A DNA stretch of 64,000 bases from Paenibacillus vietnamensis. GTDB taxonomy: Bacteria > Bacillota > Bacilli > Paenibacillales > Paenibacillaceae. Below are positions 1-7,935 of the stretch, piece after piece; the first letter of the stretch is position 1, and each line of letters opens with the position of its first letter. The notes under the pieces are model-generated. The model saw only the letters and a list, made by a program, of their open reading frames with translations, was not told where the DNA came from and did not search any database. The stretch is from positions 62,001 to 126,000 of the forward strand of contig NZ_JAHMHW010000006.1 of NCBI RefSeq assembly GCF_020169515.1. The letters run 5' to 3'. Made by a program: the position numbers and the translations under genes.

Positions 1-361
1 TCGCATACATATAGGCGTAAAAAATCGCCTGTGCCCAGTGCACCTCGCGGCCGTCGCCTTCTATGGCGTCCAGATCGCCGCCTGTCGATTTGATTTCGTC
101 CACCGTCGGGAACGGCTCGGTGGACAGCAGCCCGTCGCAGCGCCCGTCCACGGCAAAAAGCAGATCATCCGACCGGATGTCTGCCTTGACGTACACTTCC
201 TTGCGGTCGTCAGCCCCGTACGAGCGCTGAACCCTCTGATGCGTTTTCGTCCCTTCGTGCATCGTATCGATCGCATTCAGCCGGACGTCGATGCTGCCGC
301 TCAGAAACACATATTCCACCAAGTGCCTCACCGATATTTCTACCGTATCCCCGATCTGCAT
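1..361 (-). CDS. Rad3/XPD-type DNA helicase, N-terminal fragment (runs off the left edge)
   Basis: Only the first 120 residues are visible; the gene continues beyond base 1. The ATG at 361 has GGAG 10 nt upstream. The fragment shows GRCDGLL (residues 73-79), VDEIK (87-91) and HWAQAIFYAY (108-117). That spacing of D, E-x-K and Q-x-x-x-Y is typical of the PD-(D/E)XK nuclease fold of the Cas4/RecB type. In Bacillales this kind of opening is found on long ATP-dependent helicases of the DinG/Rad3 class, where the nuclease-like domain precedes the helicase core, so a role in DNA repair is inferred. No helicase motif lies inside the window, so the helicase part rests on my memory of the family. Confidence 0.72.
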   Translation of the reverse strand, partial: MQIGDTVEISVRHLVEYVFLSGSIDVRLNAIDTMHEGTKTHQRVQRSYGADDRKEVYVKADIRSDDLLFAVDGRCDGLLSTEPFPTVDEIKSTGGDLDAIEGDGREVHWAQAIFYAYMYA

Positions 362-456
362 CACGATTCATCTCCGCTCCCATGAAGAACATTTGTTCCA
401 TCATTGTACCACAAGCGGACGGGTTATGAGAGGCGGGGCGGAATCGGGCAATGGCG

Positions 457-635
457 TTAAATGGATTTTATGTATCTAAATTCGCAGGAGAGCCGCCTTA
501 TCACGCAATTAATGGATTTTATACATTTATTTCAGGGAAAATAGTCACTTCCGTCCAAAATCGCTCATTTATATACGACAAATCCATTTATTTCAACAGG
601 TAATCACATATCGCGCAAAATAAGACCATCTAATA
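457..635. repeat. Array of ~27-bp intergenic repeats (cluster 1)
   Basis: Three recognisable units start near 457, 507 and 565, with a weak fourth near 617. The core reads AATGGATTTTATGTAT or its reverse complement, as at 565-597 (AAATCCATTTATTTC). Units are 50-58 bp apart and change orientation. The same family recurs at 2431-2627 and 9436-9519. Together with the terminator at 676-708 this accounts for the 394-base gap after the helicase start; I see no gene in it. Confidence 0.7.
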
Positions 636-675
636 CAGTTATGGGACAGATACAGCCATGCACAAATACGGTTTA

Positions 676-708
676 TATCAAAAGGCACGGAGCCCCTGCT
701 CCGTGCCT
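676..708 (-). terminator. Intrinsic terminator of the acidic small protein gene
   Basis: A perfect 10-bp stem, AGGCACGGAG (683-692) with CTCCGTGCCT (699-708), is followed on the minus strand by TTTTGATAT. It lies 48 bases beyond the stop codon of the minus-strand gene ending at 756. Confidence 0.8.
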
Positions 709-755
709 GTCTCAAGCCTAATGCCAGCTGCTCCATCGTCTATTCCTGTCCGCCA

Positions 756-1100
756 TCACCAGGGCTCTGATTCCGTTTCCTCCTCCGGATGTTTCCCGAC
801 GCCGTTTAACAGATCCGTTCCGTGGAACTCCTCTTCAGGAGCGGCTGCGTCCACCTCGCTGTTCGCAGAAAGATCGTCGGCATCGGGAACGTCCTCGAGC
901 TCCCCTTCCGCCCAGCCTTCATTGCGAAGCCGGGTTTCCTCCGCGTCTGCAGAAGGATACTTCTCCAGCAGCAGATCATCCGCCTCCTGCACCGCGCCTT
1001 CTGCCGTTTCTTCCGTAAATAAACCGAATTTCGGATCAATGTCTTTCTCCGTTGCCAGACTGCGGATTTCCCGCTTTTCATTTTCGAATTCGTTTGCCAT
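756..1100 (-). CDS. Small acidic hypothetical protein
   Basis: A 114-residue protein of unknown function. AGGGGAGG stands 7-8 nt before the ATG at 1100, and a clear terminator follows, so this is a convincing monocistronic gene. The sequence is hydrophilic and strongly acidic (many Glu and Asp, few aromatics, no Cys) with no membrane segment or signal peptide, and it looks largely disordered. It opens MANEFENEKREIRSLATEKD. Its divergence from usual folded families and its charge recall small stress- or spore-associated Bacillales proteins, but I do not recognise the family and assign no function. Confidence 0.75.
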   Translation of the reverse strand: MANEFENEKREIRSLATEKDIDPKFGLFTEETAEGAVQEADDLLLEKYPSADAEETRLRNEGWAEGELEDVPDADDLSANSEVDAAAPEEEFHGTDLLNGVGKHPEEETESEPW

Positions 1101-1312
1101 AGTCTTTGCCTCCCCTTGCGTATATGCCTCTACCCTATATTACCCAACAACCGTGCCGGTCTAACCAATCCGGTCATGCGGCACCCGATCCGGACCGGGC
1201 CGCGGCCGAGCGTTTCCCTGCAAGGGCTTGTCCTCACGAAAAGAACAAACAGCCGCCGCCATCCTTCTGGACGGGGCAGCCGCTAGGCTGCTGCCGGTAC
1301 ATACTCCGGCCG

Positions 1313-2200
1313 TTATTCATATGCCAAAATCGCAACGGTGGCGTTGTCCTGATGCTTCCTGCCAATGCTAATGACATGCTCGACCAGGAATTCCGCCGCA
1401 AGCTGCGGCTCCAGGCGGACCGCCTCCTTCAGCAGCGGCTCGGACAGCTCTTCGTATAAGCCGTCGCTGCACAGCAGCACCCAATCTCCCGGCTGCAAAA
1501 GCAAAGGCTCCTTATTCGCCTCCAGCTCCTCCAGCTCCGGCAGGCCGAGATAACTCGTCAGAAGATGGCGGTCGGGATGAGACATCGCTTCCTCGAAGGT
1601 TATTTCCCCGGCCTGCACCCGCTCGAACAGACGATTCGCGTACACATGGTCCTTCGTCAGCCGATGCAGCTCGCCTTCGCGAAGCAGATAGATACGGCTG
1701 TCACCCGCCGAAACATAATACAGCTCGTTGCCTTTTACGACGGCGGCGACGAGCGTCGTCCCGACCTTCCATTCCAAGCCGCTGCGCCCGGCCATCCGGA
1801 ACACCTCGCCGGTAGCCGCCTGAATCGCCCGCTCCAATGCCGCCGGGACAGTCTCCTTGGCGTGCCTGCCCTCATATTCGCGGATCATCGCTTCCACCGC
1901 GAGCAGCCCGGCCTCCCTGCCCATTTCGAAGCCGCCCATGCCGTCCGCGAGAACGGCCAGCGCTCCGCAGCATGCAGCCGACTCCGGGTCGTCCATGGCA
2001 GAGAAGCCATAGGCGTCCTGCTGCTCCTCCCGCTCCCCGATATGCTGGGCGGCCCCGGTCAAAACATACGGCCAATCTCCGCCGGCCCGCTGCCCGGCTC
2101 CCTGCGTACTGTCGGCACGGCCCGCCCCGACTGCCGTCACCAATACCGCTACCAAAGCACAAACGGCGATGACTCCCCAAAGGATGACCATTCCTCCCAC
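1313..2200 (-). CDS. PP2C-family serine/threonine phosphatase, membrane anchored
   Basis: A 295-residue metal-dependent protein phosphatase. Residues 4-24 form one hydrophobic segment, so the catalytic domain is probably tethered to the inner face of the membrane. PP2C motifs occur in order: EQQDA (59-63), ADGMGG (85-90) with the metal-binding Asp, AGDSRIY in the middle, CSDGLYEEL, and HQDNATV near the C terminus, which supplies the last metal-binding Asp. Family members in Firmicutes (PrpC, SpoIIE-like) remove phosphate from Ser/Thr of partners of Hanks-type kinases or of anti-sigma antagonists. No kinase gene lies next to it here, so the substrate is unknown. Confidence 0.93.
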   Translation of the reverse strand: MGGMVILWGVIAVCALVAVLVTAVGAGRADSTQGAGQRAGGDWPYVLTGAAQHIGEREEQQDAYGFSAMDDPESAACCGALAVLADGMGGFEMGREAGLLAVEAMIREYEGRHAKETVPAALERAIQAATGEVFRMAGRSGLEWKVGTTLVAAVVKGNELYYVSAGDSRIYLLREGELHRLTKDHVYANRLFERVQAGEITFEEAMSHPDRHLLTSYLGLPELEELEANKEPLLLQPGDWVLLCSDGLYEELSEPLLKEAVRLEPQLAAEFLVEHVISIGRKHQDNATVAILAYE

Positions 2201-2306
2201 CCCCCATTTTACCGTGACGCATGCCTAATCTATTCATACCTATGGGAGGCGGAAGGAAGTTATGCCTTGGGAGCCGCGGCTTCTTCCTTTATGGCTGCCT
2301 GCCGCA

Positions 2307-2428
2307 TGTCATCAGGCCGAGCGTCATTAGGATGAGCGTCATTAGGCTGAGGCGTCATTAGGCTGAGCGTCATTAGGCCGAGTATCATTAGGCTGAGCGT
2401 CATTAGGCCGAGTATCATTAGGCCGCGC
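2307..2428. repeat. Tandem 15-bp repeat, about 8 copies
   Basis: The unit is GTCATTAGGCTGAGC with minor changes (AGGCCGAG, AGTATC). It directly follows the upstream side of the PP2C gene and begins the 838-base gap 2201-3038. No reading frame with a ribosome site crosses it. Confidence 0.85.
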
Positions 2429-2430
2429 AT

Positions 2431-2627
2431 CCATAAATGGATTTTGTGTAGTTATTTTTTGGTTTAACGAAGCTCCCTGAGAAATAAATGGATTCCATGT
2501 ATTTAAATTGGCCATTTCGTCGAAAAGCCGCGATTTCGCTTAATTTATATACGTCGAATACAGTTATTCCCGCCGAATGGGACTGAACGCTCGAATTAGA
2601 TACATGAAATCCAATTATTTCAATTGG
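2431..2627. repeat. Array of ~27-bp intergenic repeats (cluster 2)
   Basis: Four units begin near 2431, 2480, 2539 and 2593, a pitch of 49-59 bp. The best forms are AAATAAATGGATTCCATGTA (from 2481) and, inverted, ATACATGAAATCCAATTATT (from 2600). They are the same family as 457-635 and 9436-9519. Confidence 0.75.
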
Positions 2628-2688
2628 CGGGGGGTTGCGGCGGCAATTGGCGGGGGGCTGCAGCGGCAATTGGCGCGGGCTGCGACGG
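2621..2688. repeat. Tandem 23-bp repeat, 3 copies
   Basis: Three copies of a unit starting CAATTGGCGGGGGG lie at 2621-2643, 2644-2666 and 2667-2688; the last is one base shorter. The rest of the gap (about 2690-2880) holds only loosely repeated GATCTGAG / GCAGC words and no gene. Confidence 0.8.
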
Positions 2689-2887
2689 CGGATGATTGGT
2701 AGATTACAGTTCGCGGACGACCGGGACATTACAGCAGCGGGTTAATCAGCCCATGTCAAAAACAAACGTCTTAGCAGCCTACCCCCTTAGAGCGCCGTGG
2801 ATCTGAGCAGCCGGGCTAAAGTAAATATTGAGATCTGAGCGATCCGGGTCATTGCAGCAGCGCCACGGGCGACAACACCCAATACAA

Positions 2888-2918
2888 CAACAAAACCCCC
2901 GCCAATGGCAGAGGGCTT
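2888..2918 (-). terminator. Intrinsic terminator downstream of the sugar-type binding protein
   Basis: On the minus strand the hairpin CCCTCTGCCA/TTGGCGGGGG (2896-2915, with G-T pairs) is followed by TTTTGTTGTT. It lies about 120 bases beyond the stop of the binding-protein gene. Confidence 0.65.
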
Positions 2919-3038
2919 TGTTGGGGAGCAGAAGCTTCCTTAGGGGATGATGAAACGACTTCGAGTTTAATAGGTCAGGACCTTCGGGGCTATTATTTCA
3001 CGCACCATCCTCGAAGTATTGCCAAGTAACTCTTAGTA

Positions 3039-4343
3039 TTACTTTTTCACAATATCCTGTACCGCTTTATCCAGCTTCTCGAGCAGCTGATCGCCAGTAA
3101 TTTGTTTACCGAGGTATTCCTGCATCGCCGAGCCCCATTGCTGCGTAATGCCGTCCGGGAAGCGGTCCCAGTGCCAGCCCTTCACCTGCTCCGGATTAGA
3201 GCCCGCGAAGGCTGCGAAGTCGCCGCCGATTTTGCCGACAGCTTCGGCGTTGGACGGGATCGAAGTCAGCGCCGGCACAAATTTGAAGTCGGTGGAAATA
3301 AACCGTTTGCCCGTCTCCGAAGTGACCATCCAGTTCAGGAACGCTTTCGCTTCCTCCGCATGCACCGACTTGTTGTTGACGATCCAGTTATTCGGCACGC
3401 CGGTAAATACGTTAGGCTTCCCTTGAAGCGGCACCGGCATCATGCCGAGGTTCAGGTCCGGATTCACCTCGTCGACCATGCCCTGAATCCAGTTGCCGTG
3501 CTGGATGATTGCATATTTGCCCGCCGCGAACTCCGCTACCTGTGTGCTGTAGTCCGTCGTGAGCGCGTTATCCTGCCCGTTCGCGAACATGATGTCCACG
3601 AGACGCAGCCATTCCTTCATAAGCGGATCATCCTTCAGCTTCACCTTGCCGGCCTTCACATCCTCGATAAAAGCGGCCGGATCCGCCTGGTTCGCGAAAG
3701 CGATATTCAGCGTATGGATGCCCATCGACCACCACTCGCTCGTCAGCGCGAACGGGATGATGCCCGCGTCCTTCAGCTTTTTGGCCGCCGCCTCCAGCTC
3801 ATCCAGCGTTTGCGGAAGCTCGGTGATGCCGGCTTCGGCGAACAGATCTTTATTGTAAGTAAAACCGTAGGCTTCCAAATTCATCGGCATGCCGAGCAGC
3901 TTGCCGTCGCGCGTAATTTGCGCCTTGGACGCCTCCACCAGATCCTTGGCCCAAGCCTCGCCGCTCAGATCGGTCGCCCGGTCCACATAAGGATCAAAGC
4001 CCGCCCAGCCGCTGGAATTGAAAATTTCCGGCTCCTCGCCGGCCGCCAGCTCCGCCTTCAGCAGCGCGCTGTAATCCTCGCCGCCGCCATGCGTCTCGAT
4101 ATCGACCTTCACGCCGGTTTCTTTCTCATATTCTTCGGCCATCTTGTTCAGCGCATCGGCGATTTCCACTTTGAACTGGAACACCTTGATCGTGACATCC
4201 TTCTTCGGAGCGTCCGTCGCCTCCGTTCCGCCCGTATTGTCCGGAGCGTTCGTGGCGCCGCCGTTCGAGTTGGCGTTTCCGCAGCCGCTCGCCAGTCCCG
4301 CCAGCATGGCGGCTGTCAGCATAAGCACAGGTATCTTTTTCAT
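3039..4343 (-). CDS. ABC transporter substrate-binding lipoprotein (family 1, sugar type)
   Basis: A 434-residue extracellular solute-binding protein. MKKIPVLMLTAAMLAGLASG ends at a lipobox with Cys 21, so it should be lipid-anchored on the outer face of the membrane. The mature part matches family 1 binding proteins for sugars or oligosaccharides: EYEKETGVKVDIETHGGG near residues 72-89, ILNSSGW-like hinge segments, and a C-terminal LDKAVQDIVKK tail. No permease or ATPase gene is adjacent, so it either works with components encoded elsewhere or serves as a sensory partner of the divergent histidine kinase. A palindrome and a near-cre site lie between the two genes. Confidence 0.92.
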   Translation of the reverse strand: MKKIPVLMLTAAMLAGLASGCGNANSNGGATNAPDNTGGTEATDAPKKDVTIKVFQFKVEIADALNKMAEEYEKETGVKVDIETHGGGEDYSALLKAELAAGEEPEIFNSSGWAGFDPYVDRATDLSGEAWAKDLVEASKAQITRDGKLLGMPMNLEAYGFTYNKDLFAEAGITELPQTLDELEAAAKKLKDAGIIPFALTSEWWSMGIHTLNIAFANQADPAAFIEDVKAGKVKLKDDPLMKEWLRLVDIMFANGQDNALTTDYSTQVAEFAAGKYAIIQHGNWIQGMVDEVNPDLNLGMMPVPLQGKPNVFTGVPNNWIVNNKSVHAEEAKAFLNWMVTSETGKRFISTDFKFVPALTSIPSNAEAVGKIGGDFAAFAGSNPEQVKGWHWDRFPDGITQQWGSAMQEYLGKQITGDQLLEKLDKAVQDIVKK

Positions 4344-4379
4344 CTAATGACCTCCCGCAAATTAATGTCGAGCCCACTA

Positions 4380-4426
4380 TTGCAACGCTTACATCGCCAT
4401 TATAATTGTGCAACGGCAGAGCACAA
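4380..4426 (-). promoter_or_regulatory. SigA-type promoter of the binding protein with a near-cre site
   Basis: On the minus strand TTGTGC (4426-4421), a 16-nt spacer, then TATAAT (4404-4399). Just downstream, TGTAAGCGTTGCAA (4393-4380) resembles a CcpA site (TGWNANCGNTNWCA) with two mismatches, a position where binding would repress. Carbon catabolite control is inferred. Confidence 0.6.
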
Positions 4427-4442
4427 CACCGAAGATATTGCG

Positions 4443-4452
4443 CACCTAGGTG
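4443..4452. promoter_or_regulatory. Perfect 10-bp palindrome between divergent genes
   Basis: CACCTAGGTG lies between the binding-protein promoter and the histidine kinase. It is a possible operator shared by the two genes. A weak plus-strand promoter (TTGACC at 4492-4497, 18-nt spacer, TAAGGT at 4516-4521) follows on the kinase side. Confidence 0.4.
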
Positions 4453-4564
4453 TAAAATGTTGATATTCTTCGGCCCGTCATGCTGTGTGTATTGACCTTG
4501 CCGTCCGCCATCGGTTAAGGTGTAGGCAGCAAAGATCCGTTCGGAAGGCAGGCGAGCGCAGACG

Positions 4565-6442
4565 ATGAATGCAGGAAAGCCGTTTAATACGATCCGGAAA
4601 AAGCTGATGCTGCTGCTGCTGGCGGCGACGATTTTGCCGATTGCCACGTCGATGCTGATCTCCTACAACGCGACGACCAAATCCATCACCGAAGAGGCCA
4701 TTGCGAGGAACAACCGGCTGCTATCGCTCGGTAAAACGAATATTTTGAATTACATGAACAATATCAATCAAAAATCTTTGGCGGTCTATAACGCAATGAA
4801 CGTCCCCCGCTCCCTGTACTACATTCTGGAGCATAACATGGAGGACGAGGTGTTTCCGAACGACATCACCGACGTGATCCGCAACCGGAATCTGCTGAAG
4901 GACCATCTGTACAACATTTATCAAAGCGTCAGTGAATTCCATAAGGTCCGTCTGTATGTCGTAAAGCAAAACGCGACCTATCTGCTCTGGAACGACGATA
5001 TTAAGGTTGGACGAAATTTAGCCGGAGCGCCGAAAACGACGAAGAAAGCGTACATCGAAGCATCGCATCCGAGCCATAACTACGGCCTCGTCGACTTGAA
5101 ATCGGACGCCGGCGAGGAGCTGGTCTTCACGCTGCACCGTCCGATCTTCCGCGCGCCGAGCGAGGAGCTGCTGGCCGAGCTGTCCATCGACGTCAGGCTC
5201 CAGGTGCTGGAGGACCTGAACCGCCAGCTGTACGACTACGGGATGGAGAGCTTCTATATTACGGACGCCGGCGGGCAGATCGTGCTCTCCTCGCAGGCCG
5301 AAGAAATCGGCACCCGGGCGGAGCACGGCTGGCTGGACAAGGTGTATGCCTCGGGCGCGGACAGCGGCCATTTCGATTACAGCGGCGAATCGTTTGACGG
5401 GATGATATTTTACGACCGGATCAAGACGCCTTATATGGACTGGTACCTGATCAAGCAAACGCCGTACCGCCATCTGTACAGCGCCGCCGACCGCGTCGCA
5501 AAAATCAACGCTTTGGTCGGCATCGGCTTCCTGGCCGTCGTCGTGCTTGCGACCCTGTATATTTCCATCCGGTTCACGAAGCCGCTGCTCCGACTCATCG
5601 GCTATGTGAACAAGATCGAAACGGGCAATTTGAACGTCTCCATCGACATCCAGAGCAACGACGAGATCGGTCTGCTGGCGCGTCGCTTCCGCTCCATGAT
5701 GCAGACGATCAACCATCTCATCCTGAAGGAATACCGGCTCGAAATCGCCAACAAGACCAATGAGCTGAAAGCGCTGCAGGCTCAGGTCAATCCGCATTTT
5801 CTGTATAACGCGCTGCAGTCGATCGGCACCGTCTCGCTGCAGCACGGCGATCTGAAGGCCTATTCGCTCATAACGTCCCTCGGCAAAATGATGCGTTACA
5901 ACATGAACACGGGCGATTCTGTCGTCGAGCTGAGCCGCGAGCTGAGCTACGCCGAGGCTTATCTCGACCTGCAAAAGCAGCGCTTTGACGCGTCCCTGCA
6001 GGTGACGATGCAAATTGACGAAGCGGCCAAAAGCATTCTCGTGCCGAAAATGATCCTCCAGCCGCTCATCGAAAACTTTTTTAAGCACGGCTTCGCTCAA
6101 GTGCCCGGCTCGCCTTCCGAGCTGCTGATTGCATGCTCTTTGGACGAGACGGCCGGGCTGCTGAAAGTTTCCGTGCAGGATAACGGCAGCGGCATTTCCG
6201 CAGTCAGGCTCGAGGAGCTGCGGCACCGGCTTGAGAGGGCGGACCCGGTTCACGGAGGCCTCAACGGGCAGGAGCCGGGGGGCATCGGCCTGCCAAACGT
6301 GCTCTCGAGGCTGAGGCTCCACTTTGATCCCGCGGCTTCGATGGAGCTGCGGCGCTTGCAGCCGCAGGGCTTCTCGGTTACGCTCCGCATTCCGCTGGCG
6401 CAGCTGCCGGAGCCGCCGGAGCGTTCAGAGCCTGCCGGCTGA
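4565..6442 (+). CDS. YesM-like sensor histidine kinase
   Basis: A 625-residue two-component kinase. Membrane segments lie near residues 15-35 and 310-330, enclosing an extracellular sensor of about 270 residues (dCache-like, judged from position only). A HAMP linker follows (SIRFTKPLLRLIGYVNKIET), then the His-kinase domain of the LytS/YesM class with the phospho-accepting His in QVNPHFLYNALQSI, and a HATPase domain with NGSGI and GGIGLPNV. This class normally pairs with an AraC-type YesN regulator and controls sugar-uptake genes. No regulator gene is adjacent; instead it is divergent from a sugar-type binding protein. The ribosome site before ATG 4565 is weak. Confidence 0.93.
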   Translation: MNAGKPFNTIRKKLMLLLLAATILPIATSMLISYNATTKSITEEAIARNNRLLSLGKTNILNYMNNINQKSLAVYNAMNVPRSLYYILEHNMEDEVFPNDITDVIRNRNLLKDHLYNIYQSVSEFHKVRLYVVKQNATYLLWNDDIKVGRNLAGAPKTTKKAYIEASHPSHNYGLVDLKSDAGEELVFTLHRPIFRAPSEELLAELSIDVRLQVLEDLNRQLYDYGMESFYITDAGGQIVLSSQAEEIGTRAEHGWLDKVYASGADSGHFDYSGESFDGMIFYDRIKTPYMDWYLIKQTPYRHLYSAADRVAKINALVGIGFLAVVVLATLYISIRFTKPLLRLIGYVNKIETGNLNVSIDIQSNDEIGLLARRFRSMMQTINHLILKEYRLEIANKTNELKALQAQVNPHFLYNALQSIGTVSLQHGDLKAYSLITSLGKMMRYNMNTGDSVVELSRELSYAEAYLDLQKQRFDASLQVTMQIDEAAKSILVPKMILQPLIENFFKHGFAQVPGSPSELLIACSLDETAGLLKVSVQDNGSGISAVRLEELRHRLERADPVHGGLNGQEPGGIGLPNVLSRLRLHFDPAASMELRRLQPQGFSVTLRIPLAQLPEPPERSEPAG

Positions 6443-6474
6443 CCGCGGCAAAAGCTCGCATCGCGTATAAATTG

Positions 6475-6518
6475 AAAAAAAGCCGGGTTCACGCGTGAGG
6501 CGTGACTCGGCTTTCTTC
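6475..6518. terminator. Bidirectional intrinsic terminator after the histidine kinase
   Basis: The stem AGCCGGGTTCACGC (6481-6494) / GCGTGACTCGGCT (6500-6512) is preceded by AAAAAA and followed by TTTC. It lies 30 bases after the kinase stop. Confidence 0.8.
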
Positions 6519-6664
6519 GAAATATAAGGAAGTATAAATTTCGCTTATACTGGACTTATATTTCATCGCGAAACGTATGCTGCGCCTCCGAAGGACGGCA
6601 CAGAACCGAGCTGCGCAAAGTTACAGCTAACGGTTCGTGCGTAGCAACAGTCGTTTACGCTTGG
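6519..6664 (-). repeat. Dispersed structured element, copy 1 (long form, inverted)
   Basis: Read on the minus strand it starts CCAAGCGTAAACGACT (6664 downward), passes TACGCACGAACCGTTAGCTG and GTTTCGCGATG, and ends with a hairpin GAAATATAAG ... CTTATATTTC that has an inner stem GTATAAG/TTTATAC. It shares about 55 extra bases with the copy at 8083 that the copies at 20178, 29820 and 39536 lack. Confidence 0.85.
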
Positions 6665-6688
6665 TTATCTTTAGGCGGCATAGGCCGA

Positions 6689-6916
6689 TTACATCATCGT
6701 CGCGCTTTTCTTCTGCGACTTCATATCGTTGTTATTCACCAGCATGGGCAGCATTTTCTCGCCGCTGACCATCGGGGAATTGCATATCAGGCAGGTTGGC
6801 GTTTGCTCGAATGCGAAGTTGTCCCTCATCCAGCTGTTGCAGCCTTCCGACTCGCACAGCCATACCTTCGTGTTTTCTACCGGAATTTCCTCAAGCGGTT
6901 TTTTACGATTGTACAT
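6689..6916 (-). CDS. ydjO: Cold-inducible YdjO-family zinc-ribbon protein
   Basis: A 75-residue protein. The start MYNRKKP at 6916 is chosen because AAAGGAGG stands 7 nt upstream; a longer frame to 7009 would run through the leader hairpins. Two CxxC-like pairs, CESEGC (about residues 20-25) and CLIC (41-44), would bind one zinc ion, and WMRDNFAFEQ between them is the hallmark of the YdjO family (B. subtilis ydjO is listed as cold-inducible). Molecular function is unknown; nucleic-acid binding is only a guess from the zinc ribbon. The 155-nt leader contains a strong hairpin near the ribosome site and a terminator-like hairpin. Confidence 0.85.
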   Translation of the reverse strand: MYNRKKPLEEIPVENTKVWLCESEGCNSWMRDNFAFEQTPTCLICNSPMVSGEKMLPMLVNNNDMKSQKKSATMM

Positions 6917-6936
6917 GGTCAGCCTCCTTTGGATGG

Positions 6937-7024
6937 AATACAAGCGGAGCATAATGCTCTTCATGCTCCGCTTGTATTTTAAAAAAGGAAAAACTGCCTC
7001 GAGCTCCAAGAAGTCTAGGCAGTT
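6937..7024 (-). promoter_or_regulatory. Structured ydjO leader: SD-proximal hairpin and terminator-like hairpin
   Basis: Hairpin A is a perfect 16-bp stem (6937-6952 with 6963-6978, 10-nt loop), ending 8-10 nt before the ydjO ribosome site. Hairpin B is AACTGCCT (7024-7017) with AGGCAGTT (6999-6992), followed on the minus strand by TTTTCCTTTTTT, which looks like an intrinsic terminator between promoter and gene. This suggests attenuation or a short leader RNA; regulation by temperature is speculation based on the gene family. Confidence 0.5.
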
Positions 7025-7078
7025 AATGTTTATGAACAGCTGTGTTGGGTTTCGGGTTTCCTCTTTTGCAATGCTTTT

Positions 7079-7108
7079 ATTGTATCATATTTCATCCAGC
7101 AAAGGCAA
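7079..7108 (-). promoter_or_regulatory. SigA-type promoter of ydjO
   Basis: On the minus strand TTGCCT (7108-7103), 18-nt spacer, TACAAT (7084-7079). It predicts a leader of about 155 nt before ydjO. Confidence 0.6.
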
Positions 7109-7138
7109 ATTTCTGGCAGACCGGCATCCGCAGCCTCC

Positions 7139-7792
7139 CTATTCCTTGCAGTAGCAGGCAAACAGCTGCTCCACCGGCTTGAAATACAAATGGCCGTCCG
7201 GCCACGGCTGAAAATGCAGATCCATCCGGGAGTCGCTCCAGTTCTCCGGCGTGCCCTTCGTAGTCAGCTTGCCCGGAAGCGCCGGCGGCTCGACGACGGC
7301 CGGGAACTCCTGGTAGCCGAACAGCAGATTTTCATGCATGGCGATAATTTCGTATTTTGGACCGTGAAACGCCTGTTCCTCCTGCAGCTGGTAATGGTAA
7401 TAAATGTAGCTGGCAGCCATCTCCGGCTTCAAATGCGCGACCCTGCCGACCCGCCGCTCGACCGGCTCCTTGCGCAGCCAATGCTCATAATCGGCCGGCT
7501 CGTTAAAATGAAAAACGTCGATCATCGGAATCCACTTCCGCTTCTCCGCATGCCCCGGCCAATCCTCCAAATACGGGGCCAGCCCCGGCAGCAGCTCCTC
7601 CGGCTCCAGCAGCCTGTTCACACATTCGGCATACACGAACACATTGCGCTCCCACCGGAAGCAGCCGGCCGTCATCACTTCTCCGCGATCCATGAGCCCC
7701 TGCACGGTCCGTTCCTGCTCCAGCTTTGCCGCTTCCGCTCCTTGCTCCTCGCTCCCCGCTTTGAACTGCGCTCTTGCGATTAATCTGAACAT
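7139..7792 (-). CDS. Conserved-looking hypothetical protein (217 aa)
   Basis: A soluble 217-residue protein without signal peptide or membrane segment. It is rich in aromatic residues in its second half (YIYYHYQLQEEQAF, HLYFKPVEQLFACY). The opening FRLIARAQFKAGSEEQG and the WERNVFVYAE segment are reminiscent of small ferredoxin-like (dimeric alpha/beta barrel) proteins, but I cannot name a family. It sits alone between the ydjO promoter and a small plus-strand gene. Codon use is like its neighbours, which argues for a resident gene. No function assigned. Confidence 0.75.
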   Translation of the reverse strand: MFRLIARAQFKAGSEEQGAEAAKLEQERTVQGLMDRGEVMTAGCFRWERNVFVYAECVNRLLEPEELLPGLAPYLEDWPGHAEKRKWIPMIDVFHFNEPADYEHWLRKEPVERRVGRVAHLKPEMAASYIYYHYQLQEEQAFHGPKYEIIAMHENLLFGYQEFPAVVEPPALPGKLTTKGTPENWSDSRMDLHFQPWPDGHLYFKPVEQLFACYCKE

Positions 7793-7935
7793 GCTGTTGT
7801 CTCCCCTTTTTTCAAATCAGATAATTCTATTATAGAGCATTTGGGAAACAAAGGGATGGGAGCTAATTTCGGAAAAATTGGATAATCTAATGAGGTGGTC
7901 ACACAGCGCATCAACCGGAGAGGAGGGCGGACGAT

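Noticed and set aside
457-2627. CRISPR array
   Set aside because: Units are degenerate, change orientation, number only three or four per cluster, and no cas genes are present.
2418-2729. 103-codon frame in the repeat gap
   Set aside because: Crosses two repeat types and has no ribosome site; translation is low in complexity.
3102-4463. 453-codon open frame antisense to the binding protein
   Set aside because: Arg/His/Leu-rich translation, no ribosome site, shadow of codon bias in the real gene. The same applies to 5018-6322 (-), 32295-33584 (-), 36654-37886 (-), 51574-52749 (+) and 53035-54147 (+).
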